The notes beneath the pieces are model-generated. The model searched no databases and was not told where the DNA came from. It was given only the letters and a program-made list of their open reading frames with translations. This document shows positions 1-8,023 of a stretch of DNA of 28,121 bases, one piece after another (the stretch's first letter is position 1; the number at the start of each line of letters is the position of its first letter). This DNA is from a bacterium. Lineage in GTDB: Bacteria; JAMOTN01. The stretch is taken from the NCBI GenBank assembly GCA_027062325.1, contig JAMOTN010000051.1, positions 1 to 28,121 of the forward strand, written 5' to 3'. The position numbers were made by a program, and so were the translations under genes.

Positions 1-918
1 TGCCACAACTGGCAAACGCCCTACAAATTCGGGAATAAGCCCAAACTTCAACAAATCATCTGGAACAACCTGCTCTAAAATTTTCCCTATATCCTCCATC
101 TTCTCCTTCTTACTCTTTATATTAGCGCCAAAACCAATCTGGCTTGTAGCAATCCTCTTTTCTATTATTTTCTCAAGCCCATCAAATGCTCCCCCACATA
201 TAAACAATATGTTTGTCGTATCTATTGGAATAGTTTCCTGATGCGGATGCTTCCTACCCCCTTGAGGAGGTACATACGCTACAGTTCCCTCTAAAATTTT
301 GAGGAGTGCCTGCTGAACACCTTCACCTGAAACATCTCTTGTTATCGAAGGCGAATCAGTTTTACGAGCAAGTTTGTCTATCTCATCTATGTAGATTATT
401 CCCCGCTGAGCTTTCTCTATATCCCAATCCGCTGCCTGGATAAGGCGTAAAAGTATGTTTTCAACGTCCTCTCCAACGTAACCTGCCTCTGTAAGAGTAG
501 TCGCATCTGCAATCGTAAACGGAACATCCAAAATCTTAGCCAGAGTTTGAGCAAGCAAAGTCTTTCCACTTCCTGTAGGTCCTATAAGGAGAATATTTGA
601 CTTCTGTAAAATCACATCATCAGCCGGAGCAGAATATATCCTCTTGTAATGGTTGTAAACTGCAACTGACAAAACCTTTTTGGCCTTTTCTTGCCCCACT
701 ACCCACTTATCAAGCTCCGCCTTTATCTCTGCAGGTGTAGGAATATCTTTTACCTCTATTTCCTGCTTTTCTTCTGGGGAATTTATTATTTCATAACAAA
801 CCTTAACGCATTCATCACATATGTAAACTCCAGGCCCTGCTATGAGTTTTTTTACCTCACTTTGCCTCTTCCCACAAAACGAACATCTATATTCATCTCT
901 TCCTTTTTTCTTAAACAA
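1..918 (-). CDS. clpX: ATP-dependent Clp protease ATP-binding subunit ClpX (partial, C-terminus off the left edge)
   Basis: AAA+ unfoldase that recognises, unfolds and threads substrates into ClpP in the cytoplasm. The 306 visible codons show an N-terminal zinc-binding domain (Cys12, Cys15, Cys34, Cys37), Walker A GPTGSGKT at about 113-120, the GYVGED pore-loop region at 146-151, Walker B IIYIDEID at 174-181, and the conserved [14 protein letters not shown] stretch at the point where the window cuts it. The small AAA+ domain is missing only because the window ends. The start is a TTG at 916-918, three bases after the clpP stop, preceded by a GAGGGAGGGG ribosome-binding site that lies inside the end of clpP; no ATG fits. 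It is the third gene of tig-clpP-clpX, so it is probably translationally coupled to clpP. Identification is secure. Confidence 0.97.
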   Translation of the reverse strand, partial: MFKKKGRDEYRCSFCGKRQSEVKKLIAGPGVYICDECVKVCYEIINSPEEKQEIEVKDIPTPAEIKAELDKWVVGQEKAKKVLSVAVYNHYKRIYSAPADDVILQKSNILLIGPTGSGKTLLAQTLAKILDVPFTIADATTLTEAGYVGEDVENILLRLIQAADWDIEKAQRGIIYIDEIDKLARKTDSPSITRDVSGEGVQQALLKILEGTVAYVPPQGGRKHPHQETIPIDTTNILFICGGAFDGLEKIIEKRIATSQIGFGANIKSKKEKMEDIGKILEQVVPDDLLKFGLIPEFVGRLPVVA

Positions 919-921
919 AAC

Positions 922-1521
922 CTACCCCTCCCTCTCTTCTGCTTTTTCAATTACTTTATCTATTATTCCATACTCTTTTGCCTGTTCTGCCGACATAAAG
1001 AAATCTCTTTCTGTATCTTGGGCTACTCTATCATACGGCTGCCCCGTATGTTTTACCAATATTTCATTTAACCTCTTTTTCAATCGCAAGATCTCTTTTG
1101 CCTGTATCTCTATATCAGTTGCTTGTCCATAAGCTCCACCTATCGGTTGGTGTATCATTATTCGGGAATTTGGAAGTGAATATCTCTTCCCTTTTGCACC
1201 TGAAGCTAAAAGAACTGCCGCCATACTTGCAGCTTGCCCTATACATATTGTTACAACATCCGGCTTTATATACTGCATCGTATCATATATAGCAAGCCCC
1301 GCTGTCACCACACCCCCAGGTGAATTTATGTATAAAAATATATCTCTATCTGGATCTTCCGCCTCCAAAAACAGCATTTGAGCCACAACTAAATTCGCAA
1401 CGTAGTCATTTATCTCTGTTCCCAGAAAAATTATTCTGTCCTTCAACAGACGCGAATATATATCATATGCCCTCTCTCCCCGAGAACTCGTCTCAACAAC
1501 TATTGGCACCAACATGCTCAT
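922..1521 (-). CDS. clpP: ATP-dependent Clp protease proteolytic subunit ClpP
   Basis: Self-compartmentalised serine protease that degrades proteins fed to it by ClpX. The 199-residue length is normal. The catalytic triad is visible: Ser99 in GQAASMAA, His124 in [10 protein letters not shown] and Asp173 in ERDFF. The N-terminal processing region is short. The ATG at 1521 has a GGAG site nine bases upstream; a second ATG two codons later is too far from that site to be preferred. It lies 14 bases downstream of tig and directly upstream of clpX, the classic chaperone-protease order, so the three should be co-transcribed from the promoter near 3000. The residues seen identify it without ambiguity. 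Confidence 0.98.
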   Translation of the reverse strand: MSMLVPIVVETSSRGERAYDIYSRLLKDRIIFLGTEINDYVANLVVAQMLFLEAEDPDRDIFLYINSPGGVVTAGLAIYDTMQYIKPDVVTICIGQAASMAAVLLASGAKGKRYSLPNSRIMIHQPIGGAYGQATDIEIQAKEILRLKKRLNEILVKHTGQPYDRVAQDTERDFFMSAEQAKEYGIIDKVIEKAEEREG

Positions 1522-1535
1522 TTACACCAACTCCT

Positions 1536-2918
1536 TTACTGATTTACCTCCATTTCTCCAGCCTCCGCTGGTTTCTCAGATTCACTTTCCTCTTTCTCTT
1601 TTATTATAACCTTTTCCTTGACAGCATCGAAAGCTTTCTTACGGCGAAGACGCTGGCGTACCAACTCAAATCTGTATTTACCTTCGTATTCCTCTAATAC
1701 CTCTTCTTTTCTTTTATTTATAGCTTTGGCTACATTTTCAAGCTCTGCCCTTACCTCGTCATCTGTAACTTCAATACCTAACATATTAGCAAGTGCATCC
1801 AAAACAAGCTCCAGCTTAGCTTCTCGAATTGCTTGCTCCTTGTAATTCTCTATCAACTCTTCCCCTTTTCTCCTCAAAATCTCTTCTGCAGGAATATTGT
1901 ACATGTATTGCAAAGTGTAAGCGTAATCTTCCACCATTAAAGCAGCCTTTTTCCTCCACATTTCTTCTGGAATCTCAATATCAGCAGCATTCTCCTCAAT
2001 TAACTTATCCTCAAGTTGGCGATCAATTATCTCCTCTCTCTTTTCATTCAACCTTTTGACAAGTCTTTCCCTTATCTTCTCCTTCAGCTCTTCCAAACTG
2101 CCGACCTTTGGATCCACTTTCTTTGCAAATTCATCGTCAAGATCCGGATGCTTTTTAGCACGCACCATTATAACCTTTCCTTTTATCTTTGCTCTTTTAC
2201 CCTTTACTCTCTCATCCTGTATATCCTCTGGGTAAACAAAATCAAACTCAAATTCATCCCCCTTCTTTTTACCAAGGAGATTTTTCTTTATAGGCTCAAT
2301 GAGATCATTCATCTTAACAACAACATTCTCCTCCTTAACGTAACGTCCTTCTCCTTCTGGAAGATCTGGCATCTCCCTTTCCCAATTTACCGTCACAAAA
2401 TCCCCATCTTCTATAGGACGATCAACCTCTTCAAGAGTTGCATACCTCTCTCTTAAAAACTTAAGCTCTTTATTTACATCTTCTTCCTTAACCTCAAATT
2501 TCGGAACCTCTACCTCAATTCCCTCCCACTTTTTTATCTCAACTTTTGGAGGAAACTTAAACTCTATCTTTATTATTGCATCCTTACCTTCTTGCACTAC
2601 AAACTCCTTAGCAGAGTATGTGTAAGGAAATATGTATCCTTTTTTCATAAAATCATCAACCAACTCTTCTATTCTATCTTTCAAAGCCTCAGCATAGTAT
2701 CCCAATCCACCCAACATCTTTTTAACAATGGCCTTTGGAACTTTTCCCTTTCGAAAACCTTTAATTCTTACGTGATGTTTAATCTCATTGAAATACTCAT
2801 TTTCAAGCTTACTAACCTCTTCTGCCGGAATCTTGAATTTTGCAATTAAAGCACCATTATCCCAAATACACTCTACACCTGTTTTTTCCTTTAAAGTTTC
2901 AGCAAACTGCTGGTCCAT
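1536..2918 (-). CDS. tig: trigger factor (ribosome-associated chaperone / peptidyl-prolyl isomerase)
   Basis: Chaperone that docks at the ribosomal exit tunnel and shields nascent chains. The ribosome-binding signature GFRKGKVPK lies at about residues 54-62. An FKBP-like domain follows at roughly 160-245 (starting near DGDFVTVNW), then a long charged helical C-terminal chaperone domain. The 460-residue length fits the family. The frame opens seven codons earlier, but ATG 2918 is chosen because AAGGAGG sits nine bases upstream of it, and the upstream alternative would put that site inside the gene. The C-terminal tail is Glu/Lys rich and ends NQ before the stop. First gene of tig-clpP-clpX. 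A good -35/-10 pair lies at 2997-3025. Confidence 0.96.
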   Translation of the reverse strand: MDQQFAETLKEKTGVECIWDNGALIAKFKIPAEEVSKLENEYFNEIKHHVRIKGFRKGKVPKAIVKKMLGGLGYYAEALKDRIEELVDDFMKKGYIFPYTYSAKEFVVQEGKDAIIKIEFKFPPKVEIKKWEGIEVEVPKFEVKEEDVNKELKFLRERYATLEEVDRPIEDGDFVTVNWEREMPDLPEGEGRYVKEENVVVKMNDLIEPIKKNLLGKKKGDEFEFDFVYPEDIQDERVKGKRAKIKGKVIMVRAKKHPDLDDEFAKKVDPKVGSLEELKEKIRERLVKRLNEKREEIIDRQLEDKLIEENAADIEIPEEMWRKKAALMVEDYAYTLQYMYNIPAEEILRRKGEELIENYKEQAIREAKLELVLDALANMLGIEVTDDEVRAELENVAKAINKRKEEVLEEYEGKYRFELVRQRLRRKKAFDAVKEKVIIKEKEESESEKPAEAGEMEVNQ

Positions 2919-2969
2919 CTTCCCATACCTCCTTTTCAAATTCTCATAAGTAGCCTTCGCAAGTTGATT

Positions 2970-2999
2970 TTAACACATTATCCATCACTATGTTATGTT
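2970..2999 (+). promoter_or_regulatory. weak candidate promoter for the sigma factor operon
   Basis: TTAACA (2970-2975) and TATGTT (2994-2999) with an 18-base spacer precede the sigma-factor gene and interleave with the divergent tig promoter. The -10 match is only four of six, so an alternative-sigma promoter, including autoregulation by the downstream factor, is equally possible. Confidence 0.25.
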
Positions 3000-3025
3000 A
3001 TACACTTCACATTCATATTTATCAA
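2997..3025 (-). promoter_or_regulatory. predicted sigma-A type promoter for tig-clpP-clpX
   Basis: On the minus strand TTGATA (plus 3020-3025) and TATAAC (plus 2997-3002) are separated by exactly 17 bases; each box matches the bacterial consensus at five of six positions. Transcription would start near 2990, giving a leader of about 70 bases before the AAGGAGG site of tig. Seen directly in sequence; activity is inferred. Confidence 0.6.
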
Positions 3026-3068
3026 TATTTGATACCAACCGAAAAAACAACGAAAGGAGGTAGGAGAG

Positions 3069-3806
3069 ATGAAAAAAGGAGAAAAATTTAATTCCGAATT
3101 TGAAAAAAAACTCTTTAAAGCAGCGCAAAACGGCGACCAAAATGCCCTTGCTTATCTATGTATAAAACACTCAGGTCTTGTCGTGAAAATTGCTAAAAAA
3201 TATGCACGTAATCAGTCTCAATTGGATGATCTAATTCAAGAAGGTTTCATCGGCCTTATAAAAGCCATAAGAAAATTTGATCCAGAGCTTGGATGGAACT
3301 TTTCAACAATGGCTGTTTGGTGGATAAGAGATGAAATATTAAGGTATGTTTTAAAGGAAACCCATGCAGTCTCTATTCCTGTAGATACATTAAAGAAAGT
3401 TTACAAAGTCTGGAAAGCTGAACGTGAATTTGAGGAGAAGTACTCTCGAAAACCCTCTTTCGAAGATTTGAAAAACCTGGGCTTCTCTGAAGACTTAATA
3501 AAACTATCGCAAAATTTAAAAGAAGCCCGTTTAATGAACAATTTACACGAAAAATACACTAAGAAATTTACCTCTGACATTGAAAACTCATCGTTAGTCG
3601 ATCAGATCAAGGAGATAATCGAATCTCTTCCATTGAGAGAGCGTCTAATTCTGGAGTTGAGATACATAGATGCAAATTTGAAGTACAACACCATAGCACG
3701 AGTCCTAGGTATATCTCGTCAGCGTGTAAAACAGCTTGAAAAGAGAGCTATACAGCGCATAAGGGAGGCATTGGGCGAAGAATGGGACAAAAGCTCATCG
3801 GGATAG
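3069..3806 (+). CDS. alternative RNA polymerase sigma factor (sigma-70 family)
   Basis: Directs RNA polymerase to a specific promoter set. The 245 residues contain region 2 with DDLIQEG at 53-59 and FSTMAVWWIRDEI at 78-90 (core binding and -10 recognition), a region-3 like stretch from about 97 to 150, and region 4 with the helix-turn-helix around 207-228 (TIARVLGISRQRVKQLEKRA) for -35 recognition. Region 1.1 is absent and the protein is far smaller than a housekeeping sigma, so this is a group 2/3 type factor close in style to RpoH, SigB or FliA; I cannot say which. The ATG at 3069 has a strong GGAGG eight bases upstream. The 3' end overlaps the next gene by 25 bases, so it is probably co-expressed with the envelope genes downstream and may control them. 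No anti-sigma factor is next to it. Confidence 0.93.
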   Translation: MKKGEKFNSEFEKKLFKAAQNGDQNALAYLCIKHSGLVVKIAKKYARNQSQLDDLIQEGFIGLIKAIRKFDPELGWNFSTMAVWWIRDEILRYVLKETHAVSIPVDTLKKVYKVWKAEREFEEKYSRKPSFEDLKNLGFSEDLIKLSQNLKEARLMNNLHEKYTKKFTSDIENSSLVDQIKEIIESLPLRERLILELRYIDANLKYNTIARVLGISRQRVKQLEKRAIQRIREALGEEWDKSSSG

Positions 3807-4669
3807 GTTACTTTGGATTCGGCAACTATGGGGACGAACTCATAGCAGAAACTCTCAAAGAGTTGGGAATATCACCTATAAAGATTACATCTCACGTTTT
3901 GAAGTTTTTATCAAGCTTGAAAAATAGCGGGAAGATTTTTGTCCTATCAGGAGGTTTGTTCCACTCATTTACTAATTCCAACATCTACTATTCTTTGCTT
4001 TCACTTCTCCTATCCTTCAAAAACAAAGTCGTTGGATTCGGAATCTCGATAGAGAAAAACGCTGTTGGACTTTTGAGCAAAGTTGCCCTATCAAGATTTA
4101 GTTTACTGGGCTTAAGAGACACATTTTCTCTGCTTATTGCCAAAAAAGCAAATTCTTCATCCTTTCTATCTTCTGATTTAGTTTTTCTAAAAGAAAAATT
4201 TGACAAAGAAATCGTCCCAACTCACAACAAAAACATACCTACCCTAATCCTACACAACTCTAAACAACTCTCACTTCTTGGTAATATTGTTGAAAAATTC
4301 AATATATACAGTGCCTTTCCAAAAGATGAATTCGATTACAAATCTCCCAGAGAGATAAATTGGATAATAGAAAATTCTCCACTTATCATAACCTCAAGAC
4401 TTCACGTTGCAATAGTTTCACTTTTATTTAAAAAACCATTTGTGTTTGTAGCTCCCCAGCCTCACTCAAAACACATCTTTTTTTTCCAGGATAATAACCT
4501 AGAGTTCACTCTTTTTACTAATAGCAACAAAGGCGAATTTAACCTTAATGAAGTTGTAAACAAATTCAACTCCTTAAATATTGATAAAATCATTGGTAAA
4601 AATAAAAAGTTAGCACACTCTTTTCTAAAAAAGTTGAAAGATGCCTATTGGGAGGATCAAAAGTGTTAG
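3782..4669 (+). CDS. csaB: CsaB-like polysaccharide pyruvyltransferase
   Basis: CsaB-family enzymes transfer pyruvate from phosphoenolpyruvate to a cell-wall polysaccharide, creating ketal groups to which SLH-domain surface proteins bind. The family's start motif GYFGFGNYGDEL is at residues 9-20, SGG at 56-58, GLRDTFS at 110-116 and the C-terminal TSRLHVAIVSLLFKKP block at about 204-219. The 295-residue length is at the short end for the family. It begins inside the end of the sigma factor gene (GGGAGG lies 13 bases upstream, a long spacing) and ends seven bases inside the next gene. It is AT-rich and carries many Asn, Ser and Phe residues, unlike the more charged metabolic proteins nearby. 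The family assignment is good; the acceptor polymer is unknown. No SLH protein is visible in this window. Confidence 0.8.
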   Translation: MGQKLIGIGYFGFGNYGDELIAETLKELGISPIKITSHVLKFLSSLKNSGKIFVLSGGLFHSFTNSNIYYSLLSLLLSFKNKVVGFGISIEKNAVGLLSKVALSRFSLLGLRDTFSLLIAKKANSSSFLSSDLVFLKEKFDKEIVPTHNKNIPTLILHNSKQLSLLGNIVEKFNIYSAFPKDEFDYKSPREINWIIENSPLIITSRLHVAIVSLLFKKPFVFVAPQPHSKHIFFFQDNNLEFTLFTNSNKGEFNLNEVVNKFNSLNIDKIIGKNKKLAHSFLKKLKDAYWEDQKC

Positions 4670-5613
4670 ACAGAGTATACAAATTCTTTCAACAAACCGA
4701 CAAGTTTTTAAAAGAAAAGTTTAAATCCTACACTCCTTCCGTACTAACGATTGGAGTTGGTAATATACAAGTTGGAGGAACAGGTAAATCTCAGCTTTCT
4801 CGCCTTATTTATATATCTTTAAAGGAGCTGGGATACAAACCTATAATTTTAGTAAAAGGTTACAAAGGAAGAGTCAAAGAAGGCCTTGTAACTTCTACTG
4901 ACTGGGTAAAATGGGGCGATGAAGCCGTTGAAAATTTTGTTCTAGGTTACAAAACATTTGTATCAAAAGACAAGGTAAAAGGTGTAAAAAAAATAGAAAA
5001 ATTAGGATTATTTGACGCTGTGATCATCGATGATGCTTTTCAACTCTATGGTTTAAAAAAAATTGAACTTTTATCACTGAATCTTGATAAAAAACCAGAG
5101 GAGGATAAACTTCTCCCTTTGGGGCGCCTTCGCGAAGAGCTGTCTTCAATTGAAAGAGCAAACGCATGTATAATTTTCAACTTCAAAAGACGTCCTATAC
5201 CACAATCAATTCTAAAGTTTTTAGTTCTAAAGCCGTTCTTTGAAATAAATAAGCTAACATTAAAGTTTTTACAAGCTAGAACAGAGAACGAACTTAGAAA
5301 CTCAATTGTAAATAAAAAATTTTACACTTTAGATGAAGTAGTCATAGGATGTGCCATAGGAAATCCTCAATCTTTTCTCAAATCCGTTGAAGACAATGGA
5401 GTAAAAGTTAAATCTATTGTTCCATTTCCAGATCATCATCCTATAAATCTTGAAAAGTTAAAATCTTTAGCCAATTCAATTCCAATCTTAATAACTCTAA
5501 AAGACTGGGTAAAACTCTCTCCTGAGCAGAGAAAAGACTTATTTGTTGCTATACCATTTCTACCAAGTGAAGTAAAATCATTTATAAGAAAGCATGTTTT
5601 ATCACAAGTATAG
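4663..5613 (+). CDS. LpxK-like tetraacyldisaccharide 4'-kinase family protein
   Basis: Resembles LpxK, the membrane-associated P-loop kinase that phosphorylates the 4' position of the lipid A precursor. Visible blocks, numbered from the GTG start: P-loop GNIQVGGTGKS at 33-43, KGYKGR at 65-70 (family SRGYGG), GDE at 85-87, IIDDAFQLYGL at 121-131 (family DDGLQH) and LLPLGRLREE at 150-159 (family LPAGPLREP). Length 316 residues is normal. A TTG opens the frame at 4648, but GTG 4663 is preferred: GGGAGG ends seven bases before it. It overlaps csaB by seven bases. Several family residues are changed (Arg to Lys in the RGYG box, the Gly and His of DDGLQH lost), and no other lpx gene is in the window, so the substrate could be another glycolipid or polymer carrier. 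Confidence 0.72.
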   Translation: MLDRVYKFFQQTDKFLKEKFKSYTPSVLTIGVGNIQVGGTGKSQLSRLIYISLKELGYKPIILVKGYKGRVKEGLVTSTDWVKWGDEAVENFVLGYKTFVSKDKVKGVKKIEKLGLFDAVIIDDAFQLYGLKKIELLSLNLDKKPEEDKLLPLGRLREELSSIERANACIIFNFKRRPIPQSILKFLVLKPFFEINKLTLKFLQARTENELRNSIVNKKFYTLDEVVIGCAIGNPQSFLKSVEDNGVKVKSIVPFPDHHPINLEKLKSLANSIPILITLKDWVKLSPEQRKDLFVAIPFLPSEVKSFIRKHVLSQV

Positions 5614-5624
5614 TGGAGGACAAT

Positions 5625-6026
5625 ATGCTGATAATAGGAATAGATCCGGGAACTCATAAACTTGGAGTGGCTGTGTTTAACACCGAGAGAAACTCATTTG
5701 TAAAATCAGAAATCGTTGATTTAAGAGAACTTCAAAGATTATTAGAATCCTCTGATATAAAACTGGCAGTTTGTGGTTCCGGCACAGGATGTAAAAAAGT
5801 GTTCTCCATTTTGAACTCTTTGAAAATTCCCTTTACGGTTGTAAAGGAAGAAAACACCACAGTAATGGCAAATGAAAGGCTAAAGAAGAGCTTTTGGGGA
5901 TGGATTAAGTTAATATTCGGAAATGTTGATGATGAAGTAGCAAAAATACTGGTAGAGCTATTTCTAAAAAATCCCGAAAAGTATCTTAACTGCAAAAGCC
6001 ACAAGCCAAGCAACGGCTGTTGTTAG
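5625..6026 (+). CDS. small YqgF/RuvC-like RNase H-fold protein
   Basis: A 133-residue protein beginning MLIIGIDPGTHKLGVAVF, the first strand and DPG motif of the RuvC/YqgF (RNase H-like) superfamily. EENTTVMAN at about 87-95 matches the acidic DExTT motif of YqgF, and NVDDEVAKILVELFL near 110-124 matches the VDxxAAxxIL motif, so three acidic metal-binding positions appear kept. YqgF trims 16S rRNA ends and RuvC resolves Holliday junctions; which activity applies here is not evident. GTG 5613 overlaps the upstream stop, but ATG 5625 has GGAGG five bases upstream and is preferred. Its last 63 bases overlap the end of feoB on the other strand. The C-terminal tail is Cys/Lys/Ser rich and lies wholly in that overlap. 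Confidence 0.65.
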   Translation: MLIIGIDPGTHKLGVAVFNTERNSFVKSEIVDLRELQRLLESSDIKLAVCGSGTGCKKVFSILNSLKIPFTVVKEENTTVMANERLKKSFWGWIKLIFGNVDDEVAKILVELFLKNPEKYLNCKSHKPSNGCC

Positions 6027-7865
6027 TACAACACTTAAAGCTGCCCACAGTATTCCAAACTCTGCGCCGATGGCTACCAAAGTAGCAAGACATGGACTGT
6101 AAAATGTAAAGAATATCACCAATGTTACTATCTGCTTCGTCGTTAATACAGCATTGAGGCCTGCAAGAGTTACTCCAAGCTTATTTAACATAAGAGGCAA
6201 TATCACTTCTTTTTTCATAACTCCGAATATCAATGGAAGCACTAAGCTTTTGGGAATATCAAGAGAGGTTATTATCCATCCAAACCATTTTTCCACAAAT
6301 CTAGCAAGAGCAGTATCTTCTATCAACGTCATGATAACGCTTCCTAAAATCAGTACAGGTAAAATTATGGTAAAAAACTCTTTCAACCTAAACCAAACTT
6401 TTAAAAAAGTTATCTTTGCAGAAGGCATACGAAGTTTGGGCACCTCGAATACAACACCATCTACAACCTTTGCCTTTTTTAAAATAAGAGCATTTATCAC
6501 TGCGAACAACAAAAATGCTAAAAGATATACGAGCAAGGCAAATTTTCCAGCTACAATACTCGCCATAGCAAGAATTACACTCATTCTAGCCGCACAAGGT
6601 ATGAAGTTTAAAGTCAAAGCAAGTGTTTTCTTCTCTTCTTCAGTAAAAAGATTGCGAGTCGCCATTATTGCAGGAACAGTACAACCAGTAGCAATAGTTG
6701 TTGGGATAACAGCTATGCCATGCAATCCTATTTTGTGAAATAAACCATCGAATAAAAAACACATTCTAGCAAGGTATCCAGAATCTTCCAAAAGGCCAAT
6801 AACAAACAAAAATGGCAATAAATACGGTAATACCACCGCCACCGCAGAGGTGAAACCTTCCCAAGCCGAGTTTACCACATCCACCCATAAGCCTTTACCA
6901 CTCAACTTGTAGTTAAGAAGTGACAAGAGCCTCTCTTCAAAGTAGCCACCAACCTTGAATATGACACTTCCCAATATAAATAAGACCAACAATGAAAAAC
7001 CAAATCCCAACCAGCTATTCAAAAGCAAATACTTGTCCAGCTTATCACCAAATGTGATCTTATCAACTCTTTCAACAGCATTTTCAACAATTTCGTAAAC
7101 TTTCTTACACTTTTCTCTGTTGAGTTTTACAATCTCATCTAACTTCTCACTGTACTCAAATTTCTTCAAATCTATACCCTTATGAGCAGCTAGCATGTAA
7201 GATCCTTGTAAAATCAACTTTACAAAAATATCAATTCTTACGGACTTTTCCTCCTGTAAGTGGGCTTTTATAAAATCCATAAGTTTTTCAGAAACATCCT
7301 TGATCTCAGAATCAGATTTCTCTATATCCAAAGTTTCCTCAACAGAAGCCTTGCCCTCTGATAAAGAAGACTCACTTTTTTTTGCTTCTTCTAAGGCTAT
7401 AACAAACAATCTTCTCAAACCCTTTCCGTACAAAGCAGATATTGGAACAACAGGTATACCCATCTCCTTCTTAATGTAGCGCCAATTCACTTTCCAACCT
7501 CTTTTTTCTATCTCATCAACCATGTTAACTGCTAAAACAACAGGTTTTCCTAAGTTTTTAATCTCACAGGCCAATTTCAAACCTTTCGCCATAAACATTG
7601 CATCCGTAACACACACTACCACATCAAAATCATTTTCAGAAAGCCATTTCACAGTTTGAAGCTCCGCAAAATCTGTTGTCGCAACAGAATACAATCCTGG
7701 CAAATCTATAAGCTCAAAAGTGATGACTCCTATCTCTGCTACTGCTTTGGTAACACTAACCGTGGTTCCAGCATAATTCGCAATCTCTGCCTTAAAACCG
7801 GCTATTTGATTGAAGATTGTACTCTTACCTGAATTCGGAGTACCAATCAATACAACCCTTTTCAT
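5964..7865 (-). CDS. feoB: FeoB ferrous iron transport protein
   Basis: Inner-membrane Fe(II) transporter with an N-terminal GTPase. G1 is GTPNSGKST at residues 8-16, the switch I threonines follow NYAGTT, G3 is DLPG at 54-57 and G4 is NMVD at 114-117. A helical GDI-like spacer comes next, then a C-terminal membrane domain with the paired FeoB/nucleoside-gate blocks GCTVPAIMATR, PCAARMSVILAM and FYSPCLATLVAIGAEFG. It has 633 residues, slightly short for the family, and no FeoA or FeoC is fused or adjacent. ATG 7865 is chosen over ATG 7871 because AAGGAG lies nine bases upstream of the former and only three from the latter. Transcribed alone, divergent from the dehydrogenase and convergent with the YqgF-like gene. 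Iron is the expected substrate by family; manganese is possible. Confidence 0.93.
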   Translation of the reverse strand: MKRVVLIGTPNSGKSTIFNQIAGFKAEIANYAGTTVSVTKAVAEIGVITFELIDLPGLYSVATTDFAELQTVKWLSENDFDVVVCVTDAMFMAKGLKLACEIKNLGKPVVLAVNMVDEIEKRGWKVNWRYIKKEMGIPVVPISALYGKGLRRLFVIALEEAKKSESSLSEGKASVEETLDIEKSDSEIKDVSEKLMDFIKAHLQEEKSVRIDIFVKLILQGSYMLAAHKGIDLKKFEYSEKLDEIVKLNREKCKKVYEIVENAVERVDKITFGDKLDKYLLLNSWLGFGFSLLVLFILGSVIFKVGGYFEERLLSLLNYKLSGKGLWVDVVNSAWEGFTSAVAVVLPYLLPFLFVIGLLEDSGYLARMCFLFDGLFHKIGLHGIAVIPTTIATGCTVPAIMATRNLFTEEEKKTLALTLNFIPCAARMSVILAMASIVAGKFALLVYLLAFLLFAVINALILKKAKVVDGVVFEVPKLRMPSAKITFLKVWFRLKEFFTIILPVLILGSVIMTLIEDTALARFVEKWFGWIITSLDIPKSLVLPLIFGVMKKEVILPLMLNKLGVTLAGLNAVLTTKQIVTLVIFFTFYSPCLATLVAIGAEFGILWAALSVVLTTAVAWLVAFAVKILFGIF

Positions 7866-7921
7866 GTACATCTACTCCTTCACACCAGTCAGCTAACCGC
7901 TACAAAACTTCACCATTTCAT

Positions 7922-7950
7922 ACCATACAAAACCTATTGGAAAATTACAA
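7922..7950 (-). promoter_or_regulatory. candidate promoter for feoB
   Basis: TTGTAA (plus 7945-7950) and TATGGT (plus 7922-7927) on the minus strand are 17 bases apart, each four of six to consensus. No clear Fur-type inverted repeat was recognised around it. Confidence 0.35.
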
Positions 7951-7956
7951 GTTTCT

Positions 7957-7987
7957 TTAACAACATTTACAAACATTATGCTAAAAT
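7957..7987 (+). promoter_or_regulatory. candidate promoter for the dihydrolipoamide dehydrogenase gene
   Basis: TTAACA (7957-7962) and TAAAAT (7982-7987) each match five of six positions, but the 19-base spacer is long. The start codon lies about 37 bases downstream with an AAAGGAGGG site between. Confidence 0.35.
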
Positions 7988-8023
7988 GTTAACGTTGAGG
8001 AAATTAAAAAAGGAGGGATGAGC

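Noticed and set aside
2919-3068. Heat-shock CIRCE or HrcA-type operator between tig and the sigma factor gene
   Set aside because: No nine-base inverted repeat with a nine-base spacer was found in the region.
6154-6738. Long open frame antisense to feoB (194 codons)
   Set aside because: It lies wholly inside feoB, which has complete family motifs; there is no ribosome-binding site and the protein looks like an antisense translation of membrane helices.
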